55,885 nucleotides of DNA, taken from assembly GCA_934524985.1 (NCBI GenBank), contig CAKSYT010000013.1:1-55885 (forward strand), in the 5' to 3' direction. A program made the position numbers and the translations under genes. The notes beneath the pieces were generated by a model, which had not been told where the DNA came from, searched no databases, and worked only from the letters and a program-made list of their open reading frames with translations. The DNA is from an uncultured Faecalibacterium sp. (lineage in GTDB: Bacteria > Bacillota > Clostridia > Oscillospirales > Ruminococcaceae). Shown piece after piece: positions 26,773 to 33,690 of the stretch (the first letter of the stretch is position 1; each line of letters starts with the position of its first letter).

Positions 26773-26850
26773 TTTTCCTACCTCCTACGGTCGTTTTTTG
26801 CACAGGGAGCCCTCTATTCTCTCCGTGCGGCAGTATCCCCGAAAACACAA

Positions 26851-26885
26851 AAGGCGCTGGCGGAATTGCTTCCGTCAGCGCCTTT
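26851..26885 (-). terminator. Attenuator-like hairpin in the amt leader
   Basis: Arms AAGGCGCTGACGGAA/TTCCGCCAGCGCCTT with a GCAA tetraloop, followed on the minus strand by TTGTGTTTTC. It lies between the amt promoter and gene, so it is either an attenuator or a 5' stabilising stem. Confidence 0.7.
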
Positions 26886-26900
26886 GCTTTCGATGGCACG

Positions 26901-26929
26901 AGTATAGTCTCTTTGTGCAAACCTGTCAA
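26901..26929 (-). promoter_or_regulatory. Promoter of amt
   Basis: On the minus strand TTGACA, 17 bases, TATACT: a near-consensus sigma-A promoter about 130 bases before the start. Confidence 0.9.
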
Positions 26930-27007
26930 GTATTCATCTCAAGGTTTTACGTTTTTCACAATACGGAAAAACTTTGCCCTGCTAAAGTTTGGCAAATGTT
27001 TTGCCTG

Positions 27008-27424
27008 TCAGCCCTTTTCGCCGTCCTTTGGGGGCTCGGACTTGTCCTTTTCCTTGGCGTTGGCCGGGCGGTGACCGCCCTCCATCTCCCAGTGCAGCAG
27101 CAGGCTCATCAAAGCGCGCAGCGCAAAGGTAGCCGCCAGCGGCACCACCGACTCCAGATTCTGCAGCAGGAAGGTCTTGGCGATCTCTGCCGACATCAGA
27201 AATTCCAGCGCGGTGGTCAGGCCGCTGCTCATTTCATGGTGGAAGTCCCGGTGGTCGTTGAAGAAGGTGGCGCGGACATAGTAGAAAGTGGCCTTGGCCA
27301 GACTGGTGATGATGATGAACAGGCCCACCACCTCGGCAAGACCGGCGATCATGGGCACTGCAGTTTCCAGAAAAGCATCCAACAGGTGGGTGAGGTTCAG
27401 GTTGAACAGGGTCAGTCCTTCCAT
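27008..27424 (-). CDS. DUF1622-family membrane protein
   Basis: 138 residues, three membrane segments (about 18-42, 80-95, 97-115) and the family-like stretch VGLFIIITSLAKATFYYVR with FHHEMSSGLTTALEFLMSAEIAKTFL. The C-terminal tail is charged (KEKDKSEPPKDGEKG). Begins 16 bases after the DhuI-like gene, so it is the last gene of the uronate operon by position. No link to uronate use is known; function unknown. Confidence 0.85.
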   Translation of the reverse strand: MEGLTLFNLNLTHLLDAFLETAVPMIAGLAEVVGLFIIITSLAKATFYYVRATFFNDHRDFHHEMSSGLTTALEFLMSAEIAKTFLLQNLESVVPLAATFALRALMSLLLHWEMEGGHRPANAKEKDKSEPPKDGEKG

Positions 27425-27439
27425 GATCTCCTCCGCAGC

Positions 27440-28075
27440 TTACAGCAGGGTCTTGACGTAAGCGGCCAGTTCCTCGTCCTTGCAGGAAGCAAAGAACAGC
27501 TCAGAGAACTTGGCACCCGCCACAGCGCCCTTCAGCAGCTCCTGATCGATGCTCTTCAGGCACTCGATGAGGGGCTTGAAGGTGGCAGCGCGCACGCCGT
27601 CCAAAATCTTCTTGTTGCGCTGCTCAGGCACAACGCGCTCCTTGGGGTAGCCCTGACCGTGGCCGAAGCCGAACAGCTTCTCGAAGCAGTACTCGAGGTT
27701 CAGCTCACCGCCCCAGCCGAAGCCCTTGGCAAAGGGCATGGCAACGGCGTTGCCGTCGTTGACATGGGCAAAGGTGTAGGCATCCACGGGGTCCTCAACG
27801 TGGCCGCAGATGACGCCGGGGAAGCTGTTCAGTGCCAGCATGGCACCCTCGCCGGTGCCGCAGCCGGTAACAACGTAGTCCGCAGCGCCGCTGTTCAGCA
27901 GGATGGCAGCCAGAATGCCGCACTGCACATAGGTCAGCTGTGCAGCGTCATCGGCGGCGTACATGCCGTAGTTGACCACCTCGTGGCCCATGGGCTCCAC
28001 CACCTTCTTCAGGGCGGCTTCGATGATGCCGTTCTTGGCGGCCTGACTGTTCTCGTTGATAAGTGCGATCTTCAT
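27440..28075 (-). CDS. RpiB/LacA-family sugar isomerase, DhuI-like
   Basis: 211 residues, longer than ribose-5-phosphate isomerase B (about 150). N-terminal MKIALINENSQAAKN replaces the RpiB phosphate-binding pattern, and the catalytic loop reads VTGCGTGEGAMLALN where RpiB has CGTGIG. The C-terminal 60 residues are an extra helical part. The same size and family describe streptococcal DhuI, which isomerises 4-deoxy-L-threo-5-hexosulose-uronate (DKI to DKII) in place of KduI. Its neighbours KdgF and a KduD/DhuD-like SDR complete that route. AGGAGAACC lies before the ATG. Function inferred from family plus context. Confidence 0.82.
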   Translation of the reverse strand: MKIALINENSQAAKNGIIEAALKKVVEPMGHEVVNYGMYAADDAAQLTYVQCGILAAILLNSGAADYVVTGCGTGEGAMLALNSFPGVICGHVEDPVDAYTFAHVNDGNAVAMPFAKGFGWGGELNLEYCFEKLFGFGHGQGYPKERVVPEQRNKKILDGVRAATFKPLIECLKSIDQELLKGAVAGAKFSELFFASCKDEELAAYVKTLL

Positions 28076-28117
28076 AACAATGGTTCTCCTTCTTATTTTT
28101 CCTGCGGTACGCAGGTG

Positions 28118-28462
28118 TTATACAAAGTCCTCCCGCATGGGGGTAAAGAAATCCAGCATCACGCCGCCCTCCAGACAGACACAACCGTGCATGACGCCGT
28201 TCTGCTTGAGCAGGGTATCGCCGGGGCCTACCTCCCGGGTCTCGTCCCCGATGGTAAAGCGGTACCGCCCGGAGACGATATAGGTGATCTGGGTGTGGGG
28301 GTGGCAGTGCATGGCACCCACGCCGCCGGTCTCAAAGGTGTTTTCCACGCACATGGCGTCCTTGCTGTAAGCCAGCACGCGGCGCTGCACCCCGGGGCCG
28401 CAGGGTTCCGGGGAAATTTCGGCATGGGGCACCCAAGGGATATCCTGATGTGCTTTTTCCAT
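28118..28462 (-). CDS. kdgF: KdgF-like cupin, unsaturated uronate ring opening
   Basis: 114 residues, single cupin barrel. Metal site HCHPH (with Gln in HPHTQ) near 54-58, second motif His in GVMHGCVCLEGG, and the C-terminal LDFFTPMREDF pattern that marks KdgF. KdgF speeds conversion of 4,5-unsaturated uronates from pectin or glycosaminoglycan lyases to the linear keto form used by KduI/DhuI. Start uncertain: ATG 28462 overlaps a TATAAT element and its nearest purine-rich site is 13 bases away; GTG at 28432 (giving MPHAEIS...) is an alternative. A terminator separates it from the SDR gene upstream. Confidence 0.85.
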   Translation of the reverse strand: MEKAHQDIPWVPHAEISPEPCGPGVQRRVLAYSKDAMCVENTFETGGVGAMHCHPHTQITYIVSGRYRFTIGDETREVGPGDTLLKQNGVMHGCVCLEGGVMLDFFTPMREDFV

Positions 28463-28489
28463 TATAGCATAACATCCTTTCCCGTACAA
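28461..28489 (-). promoter_or_regulatory. Internal promoter overlapping the annotated kdgF start
   Basis: On the minus strand TTGTAC, 17 bases, TATAAT with extended TGC. The last base of TATAAT is the T of the annotated ATG, so transcripts from it would begin inside the frame. Confidence 0.5.
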
Positions 28490-28492
28490 ATA

Positions 28493-28531
28493 CAAAAGGG
28501 GACTGCCACACAACGCTGTGCGGCAGTCCCC
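28493..28531 (-). terminator. Terminator between the DhuD-like gene and kdgF
   Basis: Minus strand arms GGGGACTGCCGCAC/GTGTGGCAGTCCCC followed by TTTTGT. Inside the operon it would reduce read-through into kdgF. Confidence 0.8.
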
Positions 28532-28561
28532 GGGGTCAGAACTGCGGAGTGCCCTCAGCGC

Positions 28562-29371
28562 TTACTGGGGCTGCTTGCCGATGTAGGCCAGAATGCCGCC
28601 GTCCACATACAGGATCAGGCCGTTGACAAAGTCAGAAGCCTCAGATGCCAGGAACACAGCGGGTCCGCCCAGATCCTCGGCCTCGCCCCAGCGGCCTGCG
28701 GGGGTCTTGGCAACGATGAACTGGTCGAAGGGGTGACGGCTGCCATCGGGCTGGATCTCGCGCAGAGGTGCGGTCTGCGGGGTAGCGATGTAGCCGGGGC
28801 CGATGCCGTTGCACTGGATGTTGTAAGCGCCGTACTCGGAAGCGATATTCTTGGTCAGCATCTTCAGGCCGCCCTTTGCTGCTGCATAGGCAGAAACGGT
28901 CTCACGGCCCAGCTCGCTCATCATGGAGCAGATGTTGATGATCTTGCCGCCGCCCTGTGCGATCATATCGGGGATGACGGCTTTTGCCACGATGAAGGGA
29001 GCGTTCAGATCCACGTCGATGACCTGACGGAACTGGGCAGCGCTCATCTCGATCATGGGGATGCGCTTGATGATACCGGCGTTGTTGACCAGAATGTTGA
29101 TGTGGCCGACTTCCTCGGTGATCTTTGCCACCATAGCGTTGACGGCGTCCTCATCGGTGACGTCACAGACGTAGCCGTGCGCCTTGATGCCAGCCTCTGC
29201 ATAGGAAGCCAGACCCTTGTCCACCAGCTCCTGCTTGATATCATTGAACACGATGGTAGCGCCGTTGGCTGCCATAGCCTTTGCAATTGCCATGCCGATG
29301 CCGTAGGATGCGCCGGTGATCAGCGCCACCTTGCCGGTCAGGTCAAAGGATTTGGGAGTGCACTGTGCCAT
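28562..29371 (-). CDS. SDR dehydrogenase, KduD/DhuD-like (2-dehydro-3-deoxygluconate 5-dehydrogenase)
   Basis: 269 residues. Rossmann motif TGASYGIG near 18-25, NNAG near 96, catalytic Ser in CSMMSELG and Tyr-Lys in SAYAAAKGG near 160. NAD(P)H-dependent reduction of DKII to KDG is the expected reaction of KduD/DhuD; gluconate 5-dehydrogenase is the nearest alternative. Context with KdgF and DhuI-like genes favours the uronate role. GGAGG lies upstream of ATG 29371. First gene of the cluster, with a strong promoter and a GntR-type operator. No lyase or KDG kinase/aldolase is in the window. Confidence 0.88.
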   Translation of the reverse strand: MAQCTPKSFDLTGKVALITGASYGIGMAIAKAMAANGATIVFNDIKQELVDKGLASYAEAGIKAHGYVCDVTDEDAVNAMVAKITEEVGHINILVNNAGIIKRIPMIEMSAAQFRQVIDVDLNAPFIVAKAVIPDMIAQGGGKIINICSMMSELGRETVSAYAAAKGGLKMLTKNIASEYGAYNIQCNGIGPGYIATPQTAPLREIQPDGSRHPFDQFIVAKTPAGRWGEAEDLGGPAVFLASEASDFVNGLILYVDGGILAYIGKQPQ

Positions 29372-29472
29372 AATAAAGTCCTCCTGTCAAAAAATGTATT
29401 CTACACGGCGCAAATTGCAGCCGTGCTGCTTTGCAAAGCGCGTCGTATCCGGCCGTGCCGGAGTGCGCTCTT

Positions 29473-29486
29473 ACTTGTATACCAGT
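29473..29486. promoter_or_regulatory. Candidate GntR-type (ExuR/UxuR-like) operator
   Basis: Minus strand ACTGGTATACAAGT: central GGTATAC, near-palindromic, matching the TGGTATACCA-like sites of hexuronate GntR repressors. It starts in the -10 and covers the predicted transcription start. Confidence 0.6.
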
Positions 29487-29512
29487 CTAGCATCCTTTGC
29501 AGAAAGTGTCAA
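29484..29512 (-). promoter_or_regulatory. Promoter of the uronate cluster
   Basis: Minus strand TTGACA, 17 bases, TAGACT, about 110 bases before the SDR start. The rest of the gap, 29513-29694, shows no gene. Confidence 0.85.
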
Positions 29513-29694
29513 GGCACATTCTTATGAAGTTTTATTGTACTTTCTTTAGATTTCCGTTTTTCTTTCACATAATAATGCGCATAAACGTCGCTTTTTGATA
29601 CGTCAGTTTGCGTGCACTGACGCACCTCGTCACGGTGCACAAGATATTCCGGCTTTCTTTGGGCTTGTTGACAAGTTTGGACGACCTTTGTCTT

Positions 29695-30468
29695 TTACCC
29701 CAGCTTTTTCTTCTGCTGGCGTGCCACGATGGGCATCAGCAGCGGGATGGGTACAAGGCGCTGGGCGCTGGTGCACAGCCGCATAAAGGCAGAAGGCACA
29801 ATGATGGTCTTGCGGTGCATCATGCCCAGCAGAGCCTCCTCCACACACAGCTCCGGCGTGATGCCCCGCAGGGCAAACGTCACCCCGGCGCGGTCGTTGA
29901 ACTCGGTATCCACCGGGCCGGGGCAGAGGGCGCAGACGTAGACCGGGCTGTGCATCTCCCGCAGCTCCTCGGCCACACCGCGGGTCATGCTGACCACATA
30001 GGCCTTGCTGGCGTAGTAGCCCGCCATATAGGGCCCGCCGGGCAGAAGCCCCGCAGAGGACGCCACATTCAGGATGGTGCCGCCGCCCTGTGCGTTCATC
30101 TTGCGCACTACGGCGCGGAACAGCCGCGCCATGGCGGCAACGTTCACCTGGATCATCTCTTCCTCGCGGGCTTCATTCGTTTCCAGAATGCTGCCGCAGA
30201 CGCCGAAACCGGCGTTGTTGATAAAGATGTCGATCTGCTCGTCGGCCAGCACCTCGCACAGGCGGCTGCACTCCTCGGCGCGGGAGAGGTCGGCAGTCTC
30301 GATGCGGCATTCCGTGCCGTGGGCTGCGTGCAGTTCCTCGGCAAGGGCCTGCAAACGGTCGGCGCGGCGGGCGGTCAGGATGAGCCGACAGCCCATGGCG
30401 GCGTACCGGCGGGCGAACTCCCGGCCGATGCCGGAACTTGCGCCGGTGATCCAGATGGTCTTTTGCAT
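29695..30468 (-). CDS. Short-chain dehydrogenase, DltE/YqjQ-like
   Basis: 257 residues. TGASSGIGREFARRYA near 8-23, NNAGFGV near 85, catalytic Ser in NVASSAG, Tyr-Lys in MAGYYASKAYV near 150. The C-terminal 40 residues (MPIVARQQKKKLG end) are basic and amphipathic, as in membrane-associated SDRs. Substrate unknown. GGAGAACCACC lies before the ATG. Monocistronic; its divergent distance from the uronate genes argues against a shared role. Confidence 0.88.
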   Translation of the reverse strand: MQKTIWITGASSGIGREFARRYAAMGCRLILTARRADRLQALAEELHAAHGTECRIETADLSRAEECSRLCEVLADEQIDIFINNAGFGVCGSILETNEAREEEMIQVNVAAMARLFRAVVRKMNAQGGGTILNVASSAGLLPGGPYMAGYYASKAYVVSMTRGVAEELREMHSPVYVCALCPGPVDTEFNDRAGVTFALRGITPELCVEEALLGMMHRKTIIVPSAFMRLCTSAQRLVPIPLLMPIVARQQKKKLG

Positions 30469-30577
30469 GGTGGTTCTCCTTTTTTCTTCTCGCCCCCAGA
30501 ACGGGGTTTTCTGTACTTGTTGCCCCTATTTTAGCACAATTTGACCGCGCATTCTATGCAATTTTCGTAAACGATGC

Positions 30578-30617
30578 AAAAGAGAGCCCGAAACGCTGCA
30601 GGCGTTTCGGGCTCTCT
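30578..30617 (-). terminator. Terminator of trpS
   Basis: Minus strand arms AGAGAGCCCGAAACGC/GCGTTTCGGGCTCTCT with a short CTGCA-type loop, then TTTTGC. It is just upstream of the SDR gene on the same strand. Confidence 0.88.
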
Positions 30618-30625
30618 CATAAATA

Positions 30626-31687
30626 TTATTTCAGCAGGTTATCGTTATTGAAGTAGTCGATGCGCATGGCCTTGCGCACCTCGTCCAGCGTGGCGGCAGC
30701 AGTCTTTTCGGCGTAGGCGCTGCCCTCCTTCAGGATCTCCACCACCTCGGGCAGACGCTGCTCCCACTCCTTGCGGCGGGTGCGGATGGGTTCCAGCTCA
30801 GCCTGCATGACGCTGTTCAGGAACTTTTTCACCTTCATATCGCCCAGACCGCCGCGCTGATAGTGCGCCTTGACCTCGTCCAGATTCTGGTACTCCGGCC
30901 AGAACTCGGCAAAATGCTCGGGGCGGCAGAAAGCGTCCAGATAGATGAACACCGGGTTGCCCTCCACCTTGCCGGGGTCCTGCACGCGCAGGTGGTTGGG
31001 GTCGGTAAACATGGACTTGACCTTCTTCTCGATATCCTCCGGCTCCTCGGACAGGTAGATGCAGTTGCCAAGGCTCTTGCTCATCTTGGCCTTGCCGTCA
31101 ATGCCGGGCAGACGCAGGCAGGCAGCGTTCTGGGGCAGAACGATTTCGGGCTCTACCAGCGTTTCGCCGTAGACGGAATTGAACTTGTGCACGATCTCGC
31201 AGCACTGCTCGATCATGGGTTTCTGGTCCTCACCGGCGGGCACGGTGGTAGCCTTGAAAGCGGTGATATCGGCAGCCTGACTGATGGGGTAGCAGAAGAA
31301 GCCCACCGGGATGCTGGCTTCGAAGTTGCGCATCTGGATCTCGCTCTTCACGGTGGGGTTGCGCTGCAAACGGCTGACGGTGACCAGATTCTGGTAGTAG
31401 AAGCTCAGCTCGGTCAGCTGGGGCACCATGGACTGGATGAAGATGTGCACCTTGTTGGGGTCCAGACCGCAGGCCAGATAGTCCAGCGCCACCTGCAAAA
31501 TGTTCTGGCGCACCTTCTCCGGGTTGTCGGCGTTATCGGTCAGCGCCTGCGCGTCGGCGATCATGATAAAGATCTCGTCGTACTCGCCGGTGTTCTGCAG
31601 CCGCACCCGCTCCTTCAGAGAGCCGACATAGTGGCCAACGTGCAGGCGGCCGGTGGGACGGTCGCCGGTCAGAATAACTTTTTTCAT
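30626..31687 (-). CDS. trpS: Tryptophan-tRNA ligase
   Basis: 353 residues. Class I synthetase with GRLHVGHYVGSL (HIGH motif as HVGH, 13-16) and KMSKS in GKAKMSKSLGN near 200. Start at ATG 31687, AAAGGAG seven bases upstream; the frame runs 13 codons further without support. No T-box upstream, unusual for a Firmicute trpS; instead the 140-base leader carries a module D-like hairpin. Strong promoter and own terminator. Confidence 0.97.
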   Translation of the reverse strand: MKKVILTGDRPTGRLHVGHYVGSLKERVRLQNTGEYDEIFIMIADAQALTDNADNPEKVRQNILQVALDYLACGLDPNKVHIFIQSMVPQLTELSFYYQNLVTVSRLQRNPTVKSEIQMRNFEASIPVGFFCYPISQAADITAFKATTVPAGEDQKPMIEQCCEIVHKFNSVYGETLVEPEIVLPQNAACLRLPGIDGKAKMSKSLGNCIYLSEEPEDIEKKVKSMFTDPNHLRVQDPGKVEGNPVFIYLDAFCRPEHFAEFWPEYQNLDEVKAHYQRGGLGDMKVKKFLNSVMQAELEPIRTRRKEWEQRLPEVVEILKEGSAYAEKTAAATLDEVRKAMRIDYFNNDNLLK

Positions 31688-31712
31688 GATGTTCTCCTTT
31701 GTCAAGGGTTTG

Positions 31713-31763
31713 ACCCCCTCCGTCAATGCCTTACGGCATTGCCAGCTCCCCCAAGGGGGTGCC
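31713..31763. repeat. Repeat R14: module D hairpin inside the trpS leader
   Basis: GGGGGAGCTGGC-AATGCC-GTAA-GGCATT-GACGGAGGGGG on the minus strand, following GGCACCCCCTTGG. It lies between the trpS promoter and start codon; the variable stem is unique to this copy. Confidence 0.75.
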
Positions 31764-31828
31764 TTTTCGCCTTACTGCACCGTAAAGCTGCGCGGCAAGA
31801 GGTTCCTTTTATACTTTATAGTGTGTTA

Positions 31829-31857
31829 AGTATAGCCCCCCGGGGCGGTGCTGTCAA
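31829..31857 (-). promoter_or_regulatory. Promoter of trpS
   Basis: Minus strand TTGACA, 17 bases, TATACT. The sequence just downstream (ACTATAAAGTATAAAAGG) is AT-rich. Confidence 0.9.
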
Positions 31858-31873
31858 CAAGACTGCCGGAAAA

Positions 31874-31904
31874 AGAAAAAAGCGATGGAAAATTTCCATC
31901 GCTT
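31874..31904 (-). terminator. Terminator of the tRNA operon
   Basis: Arms AGCGATGGAAA/TTTCCATCGCT followed on the minus strand by TTTTTTC, three bases after the tRNA-Asn CCA end. Confidence 0.92.
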
Positions 31905-31907
31905 TAC

Positions 31908-31984
31908 TGGCGCCTCTTGCCTGACTCGAACAGGCGACACCCTGATTAACAGTCAGGTGCTCTAACCGACTGAGCTAAAGAGGC
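31908..31984 (-). tRNA. tRNA-Asn (GTT anticodon)
   Basis: 77 bases, encoded CCA. Acceptor GCCTCTT/AAGAGGC, discriminator G, anticodon loop CTGTTAA with GTT, T-arm TTCGAGT. Second gene of a two-tRNA operon. Confidence 0.97.
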
Positions 31985-32025
31985 ATCTATATAAAACGGC
32001 GCGTGGCCGTTTTACTACTATAAAA

Positions 32026-32100
32026 TGGTGACCCGTACCGGAATCGAACCGATGTTAAAGGCGTGAGAGGCCTCTGTCTTAACCGCTTGACCAACGGGCC
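32026..32100 (-). tRNA. tRNA-Glu (CTC anticodon)
   Basis: 75 bases, encoded CCA. Acceptor GGCCCGT/ACGGGTC, anticodon loop CTCTCAC with CTC, T-loop TTCGATT. CTC is the minor Glu anticodon; a TTC tRNA is expected elsewhere. Confidence 0.96.
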
Positions 32101-32141
32101 ATACGTCCATTTTGCATCAGGTGTTCGCACCCGACTTGGCT

Positions 32142-32170
32142 ATTCTATCATACCGGATACCCTTTGTCAA
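32142..32170 (-). promoter_or_regulatory. Promoter of the tRNA-Glu/tRNA-Asn operon
   Basis: Minus strand TTGACA, 17 bases, TAGAAT, about 40 bases before tRNA-Glu. The gap 32171-32363 shows nothing else. Confidence 0.9.
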
Positions 32171-32363
32171 CAGCAAATTTCGATTTTATTCAAAAAATTT
32201 CCGCCGCAGCCCATAGCGGCGGCAGACACCGCGCCCGCAGCCGTTCTATGCCATCTTTTATAAAGGAACGATAAAATGGTGAAACCTAAGTTTCGATAGT
32301 TGACAATGTGGTAAAATGTGGTACTCTTAGGGTACAAAAAAGCTTTTGAGGAGGGCTTGTATT

Positions 32364-32903
32364 ATGGCTATGAAAATGGATCGTCGTGCGTTTTTAAAGG
32401 CTTCTGCCGCAATGGCTGTGGCAGTATCCATGACCGGACTGCTGGGCGGCTGTGGCGACAGCGCTATCGGTACGGATTTCGGCCTGTTCCAGGCAACGGC
32501 AGTCAAGGCTCTGGGTAAAACCAACGGCATCGACTTTGGTGGCACTGCTGGCGCCGGATGGGAAGGCTACATCAGCGTCTGGGTGCGCATCAAGGATACC
32601 TCCGGCATCAAAAAGCCCCAGCCGATCCCTGCAAAGGGCTATTTCGTCCTGAAGATCAACGGACAGGTGGTCAACAACTATACTGATGGCGATCTGCTGG
32701 AAAATGACGGTAAGATCAACCTTGCAAAGGGCCAGATCAGAGAGGGCTGGATGACTTTCACGCTGAAAGAAGACCAGAAAGAGTTGTACGAAGCTGTCGT
32801 AGCCAAGAAGGCCGATGTTACTTTTACGATCTCGAGCGCAAGCGTAAGGGAAATCTACACGCTGGATTATGCGACCAGCACTTTTGTAAAGCAGACCGTC
32901 TGA
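32364..32903 (+). CDS. Secreted lipoprotein with twin-arginine-like signal
   Basis: 179 residues. Signal MAMKMDRRAFLKASAAMAVA with RRAFLK matching the twin-arginine pattern, then lipobox LLGGC (Cys about 30). The mature part is beta-rich, resembling DUF4352-type immunoglobulin-like domains, with no catalytic motif. AGGAGGG lies before the ATG. It is followed after 52 bases by a similar lipoprotein gene; the two probably share a transcript. Function unknown. Confidence 0.82.
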   Translation: MAMKMDRRAFLKASAAMAVAVSMTGLLGGCGDSAIGTDFGLFQATAVKALGKTNGIDFGGTAGAGWEGYISVWVRIKDTSGIKKPQPIPAKGYFVLKINGQVVNNYTDGDLLENDGKINLAKGQIREGWMTFTLKEDQKELYEAVVAKKADVTFTISSASVREIYTLDYATSTFVKQTV

Positions 32904-32955
32904 TACCGCAGAGCAGAATTTTCTAAGTGATACCCGATACAGGAGGTGCATTGCT

Positions 32956-33447
32956 ATGATCGACCGCAGAACATTTCTCAAGCTCAGCGCCGGGGCACTG
33001 GTGCTGACCGCCGCAGGGGCTTTGACCGGCTGCGGGGATACCGTGATCGACAAGACCAGCGGCGTAGCGAAGATCGGTGATGTCACCTTTATCTGTGCAA
33101 CACCGTTTCTAGGCGGCGGCGATAATTTTGCATTGACCTACTGCACAGAGTTCACCATCCAGAACGACAGCACCGAAAAGGTGGTCATCAAGCCGGAGGA
33201 TATCACCTGCATCTTCCGCGAGGCAGATACAGAGGAAACGCTGTATTTCAAGCGGAACGAGCTGATCGCAGCGCCGGGGCAGACGGCTGTCTACAATGGT
33301 TCGCAGAAGTTCTGTCTGGAAACCAAGGAGCGCATCCCGGAAAAGAACAGCCCCGGTACCTATGAGCTGCGTGTGCGCTACAATGGCAAAACCGCTGTGT
33401 TCCTCTACGGCAACAACGGCAAAAACGTAACGGGCAGCGTAGAGTAA
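32956..33447 (+). CDS. Second secreted lipoprotein with twin-arginine-like signal
   Basis: 163 residues. Signal MIDRRTFLKLSAGALVLTAAG with RRTFLK and lipobox LTGC (Cys about 26). The mature part is beta-rich (FTIQNDSTEKVVIKPEDITCIF... AVFLYGNNGKNV) and resembles DUF4352-like domains more than any enzyme. CAGGAGG lies before the ATG. A strong terminator follows, separating it from the pst genes. Function unknown. Confidence 0.82.
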   Translation: MIDRRTFLKLSAGALVLTAAGALTGCGDTVIDKTSGVAKIGDVTFICATPFLGGGDNFALTYCTEFTIQNDSTEKVVIKPEDITCIFREADTEETLYFKRNELIAAPGQTAVYNGSQKFCLETKERIPEKNSPGTYELRVRYNGKTAVFLYGNNGKNVTGSVE

Positions 33448-33463
33448 AACCAAATACACCCCG

Positions 33464-33508
33464 CCGCCGGGCACTCTTGGAAACAGGAGTGCCCGGCGGT
33501 TTTTTTGT
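33464..33508 (+). terminator. Terminator after the lipoprotein pair
   Basis: Arms CCGCCGGGCACTC/GAGTGCCCGGCGG then TTTTTTT. Confidence 0.93.
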
Positions 33509-33649
33509 TTTGTGCCGCATTACCTGTTCTTTACATTGGGGCTGGCAGTATGCACAAAGTTTTACGCACTTTTTGCACGTCCATGGTCGCAGCAAGGGCG
33601 GCAAAGCGGTAGAATAAGGCCGTTCCCAAGGAAAACACAAAAAGACAGT

Positions 33650-33673
33650 GCCGGGCGGGAGCCCGGGTTTTTA
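33650..33673 (+). promoter_or_regulatory. Hairpin with U-run in the pstS leader
   Basis: Arms CCGGGC/GCCCGG with GGGA loop then GTTTTT, 15 bases before the AGGA of pstS. Possible attenuator; a TAGAAT -10 candidate is at 33610-33615 without a clear -35. I do not see convincing PhoP boxes. Confidence 0.45.
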
Positions 33674-33690
33674 ATGGAGGAAAATCTATC

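Noticed and set aside
26773..26900. Glutamine or other riboswitch in the amt leader
   Set aside because: The leader before the hairpin is only about 10 bases, and I see no glnA-motif or ANTAR-type paired hexaloops.
29695..30468. Second SDR as part of the uronate operon
   Set aside because: It lies more than 300 bases upstream of the uronate promoter and its own motifs fit DltE/YqjQ-like SDRs rather than KduD.
33509..33690. PhoP boxes upstream of pstS
   Set aside because: TTTACA-like words occur, but not as properly spaced tandem repeats beside a promoter.
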